This document shows, in pieces, positions 6,215 to 7,027 of a stretch of 7,027 bases of DNA. The notes under the pieces are model-generated. The model was not told the DNA's origin. It ran no database searches and saw only the letters and a list, made by a program, of their open reading frames with translations. Position 1 is the stretch's first letter, and each line of letters opens with the position of its first letter. The position numbers and the translations under genes are program-made. This DNA is from an uncultured Planctomycetaceae bacterium. Lineage in GTDB: Bacteria > Planctomycetota > Planctomycetia > Pirellulales > UBA1268. The DNA lies in assembly GCA_903949225.1 (NCBI GenBank), contig CAJAYZ010000811.1, positions 1 through 7,027 on the forward strand. Reading direction: 5' to 3'.

Positions 6215-6223
6215 CCGGGTATC
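6215..6223 (+). promoter_or_regulatory. Candidate promoter element CCGGGTATC (dehydratase gene)
   Basis: The same 9-mer as at 4538-4546, here leaving 39 nt to the ATG at 6263. TATCGT (6220-6225) would be the -10 hexamer. A TTGTTC (6200-6205) lies upstream with only 14 nt of spacer, short for a normal -35. It suggests the dehydratase gene has its own promoter rather than depending on read-through. Confidence 0.5.
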
Positions 6224-6262
6224 GTGACAGCGGTGCCCGGAGTGGAGCGAAGGAGCCGATCG

Positions 6263-6613
6263 ATGAGCGTGTCCCGCGATGATCTTCTGGCCGAGCGATG
6301 CGTTCCCTGCGAAGGTGGCGTGCCGAAACTCGCGGCCGACGAAGTGGCGGCCTGTCTGGCCGAATTGCCTGCCTGGAGCCTGTCGTCCGACGGCGTCTTC
6401 ATCCGCCGCGAGTGGAGCCTCGCCGACTTCCGCGCGGCGATCAAGCTCGCCAACAATATCGGGGCTCTCGCCGAGCGCGAGCGGCACCACCCCGACCTCC
6501 ATCTCGAGGGCTACCGTCGGCTCCGGGTGGAGCTGACGACGCACGCCATCGGCGGCCTCTCGATCAACGATTTTCGCTTGGCCGCGAAGATCGATTCGAT
6601 CACCCCCGCCTGA
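6263..6613 (+). CDS. Pterin-4a-carbinolamine dehydratase (4a-hydroxytetrahydrobiopterin dehydratase)
   Basis: This 116-residue cytosolic protein dehydrates 4a-hydroxytetrahydropterin to the quinonoid dihydropterin, recycling the pterin cofactor of aromatic amino acid hydroxylases; in bacteria without such hydroxylases it may serve other pterin or molybdopterin reactions. The PCD/DCoH signature is intact: HHPD at residues 75-78, followed by a strand (GYRRLRVELTTH) with His94, then GGLSINDFRLAAKID. His75, His76 and His94 correspond to the three active-site histidines of the family. The N-terminus LLAERCVPCEGGVPKL with two Cys is common in bacterial members, and PAWSL precedes the first strand. 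Length is normal. AAGGAG at 6250-6255 lies 7 nt before the ATG at 6263, which fixes the start. No phenylalanine hydroxylase gene is in the window, so the pathway role is not shown here. The gene seems to have its own promoter and sits 184 nt before the MoxR gene. Confidence 0.95.
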   Translation: MSVSRDDLLAERCVPCEGGVPKLAADEVAACLAELPAWSLSSDGVFIRREWSLADFRAAIKLANNIGALAERERHHPDLHLEGYRRLRVELTTHAIGGLSINDFRLAAKIDSITPA

Positions 6614-6725
6614 CCGGGCGCCGGGGGCCGCGATGCTTTCACACGCCGGCTACACCCCCCGATGGAGGTGCCTAGAGCTTTCGGTTAGGCTTCCGAATGC
6701 GGTGGGCGGGTGCGCCCCTCCGGCT

Positions 6726-6790
6726 GGCCTGCGTTGATCGGCCTGCGTTGATCGGCCTGGTTTGGCGTTGCTTGGCGTTGCTTGGTTGGA
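6726..6790 (+). repeat. Two adjacent short tandem repeats in the leader of the MoxR gene
   Basis: GGCCTGCGTTGATC (14 bp) occurs twice in perfect tandem (6726-6739, 6740-6753) followed by a partial GGCCTG. Directly after, TTGGCGTTGC (10 bp) occurs twice (6762-6771, 6772-6781) followed by TTGGTTGG. The two units share a GCGTTG core. The tract ends in the ribosome binding site of the MoxR gene, so unit number could change its leader length. Confidence 0.85.
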
Positions 6791-6797
6791 GAATCCC

Positions 6798-7027
6798 ATG
6801 GCTTCACCGTCTGCTCCCGGCCCCGAAACCCGTCTGGGCGACGACGACGTGGCGAAGCTCGACCGGCTCCGCGCTGCCTACCGGCGCCTCCAGGACGAGC
6901 TCGGCCGGGTGATCATCGGCCAATCCGACACGATCGAACGGCTCGCGATCTGCCTCTTCGCCCGCGGTCACGCCCTCCTTGTCGGTGTTCCCGGCCTCGC
7001 CAAGACACTCCTCGTCAGCCGGCTCGC
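6798..7027 (+). CDS. MoxR-family AAA+ ATPase, N-terminal part (cut by window end)
   Basis: The first 76 residues are present. MoxR ATPases are cytosolic hexameric AAA+ chaperones that usually act with a von Willebrand factor A (DUF58 or VWA) protein to mature or activate other proteins. Here a polar N-terminus is followed by a helix (LDRLRAAYRRLQDELGRV), the family-typical IIGQ (39-42), a helix ERLAICLFARGH, and the Walker A motif GVPGLAKT at residues 63-70, followed by LLVSRL. 'LLVGVPGLAKT' is strongly characteristic of MoxR over other AAA+ families. The Walker B, sensor and arginine-finger parts lie beyond the window. The ATG at 6798 has GGAGA (6788-6792) about 5 nt upstream, at the end of a tandem repeat tract. 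DUF58, VWA or transglutaminase-like genes would be expected next downstream, which cannot be checked here. Confidence 0.92.
   Translation, partial: MASPSAPGPETRLGDDDVAKLDRLRAAYRRLQDELGRVIIGQSDTIERLAICLFARGHALLVGVPGLAKTLLVSRL

Noticed and set aside
6670..6717. Small inverted repeats (GCCTA/TAGGC, TTCGG/CCGAA, GGGCG/CGCCC) before the MoxR gene
   Set aside because: Each has only five pairs and the first two overlap; expected by chance in GC-rich spacer DNA.
6697..6912. Open frame across the tandem repeats and the start of the MoxR gene
   Set aside because: Frame differs from the MoxR frame that has Walker A and a good ribosome binding site; the sequence simply reflects the repeats.

Overview
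The window looks like chromosomal DNA of a planctomycete, probably from the Pirellulales-like group. This is inferred from protein style: a short membrane-anchored leucine-rich-repeat-like protein of a kind common there, a RaiA/HPF-type small protein, a Tat-exported solute-binding protein and the start of a MoxR-type AAA+ ATPase, with many lone hypothetical genes and few operons. No rRNA, tRNA, CRISPR array, transposase or phage gene was seen.

Left part (1 to about 2240), visibly lower in GC: a small two-helix membrane protein (84-365), a membrane-anchored LRR-like protein (527-1045), and on the minus strand a convincing homocysteine S-methyltransferase (1266-2237). Middle (2238-4071): a divergent promoter region, then an unrecognised plus-strand protein with a soluble N-terminal part and a C-terminal glycine-rich membrane hairpin (2355-3269). 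Its 3' end overlaps by 22 bp a convergent hypothetical gene on the minus strand (3248-3688). A 383-bp gap follows.

Right part (4072-7027), high GC, all on the plus strand: a RaiA/HPF-like ribosome-associated protein (4072-4431) followed by a very strong hairpin (4454-4499); a Tat-exported ABC-type sugar-binding protein (4590-6107); a pterin-4a-carbinolamine dehydratase (6263-6613); and the N-terminus of a MoxR ATPase (from 6798, cut by the window end).

The genes do not form an obvious single pathway; most seem to be independently transcribed units. The best non-gene signal is a shared motif, CCGG[G/T]TATC, found 39-43 nt upstream of three separate start codons (3688 minus, 4590 plus, 6263 plus). 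It is probably the -10 part of a housekeeping-type promoter of this organism. I found no convincing defence, mobile or biosynthetic system.
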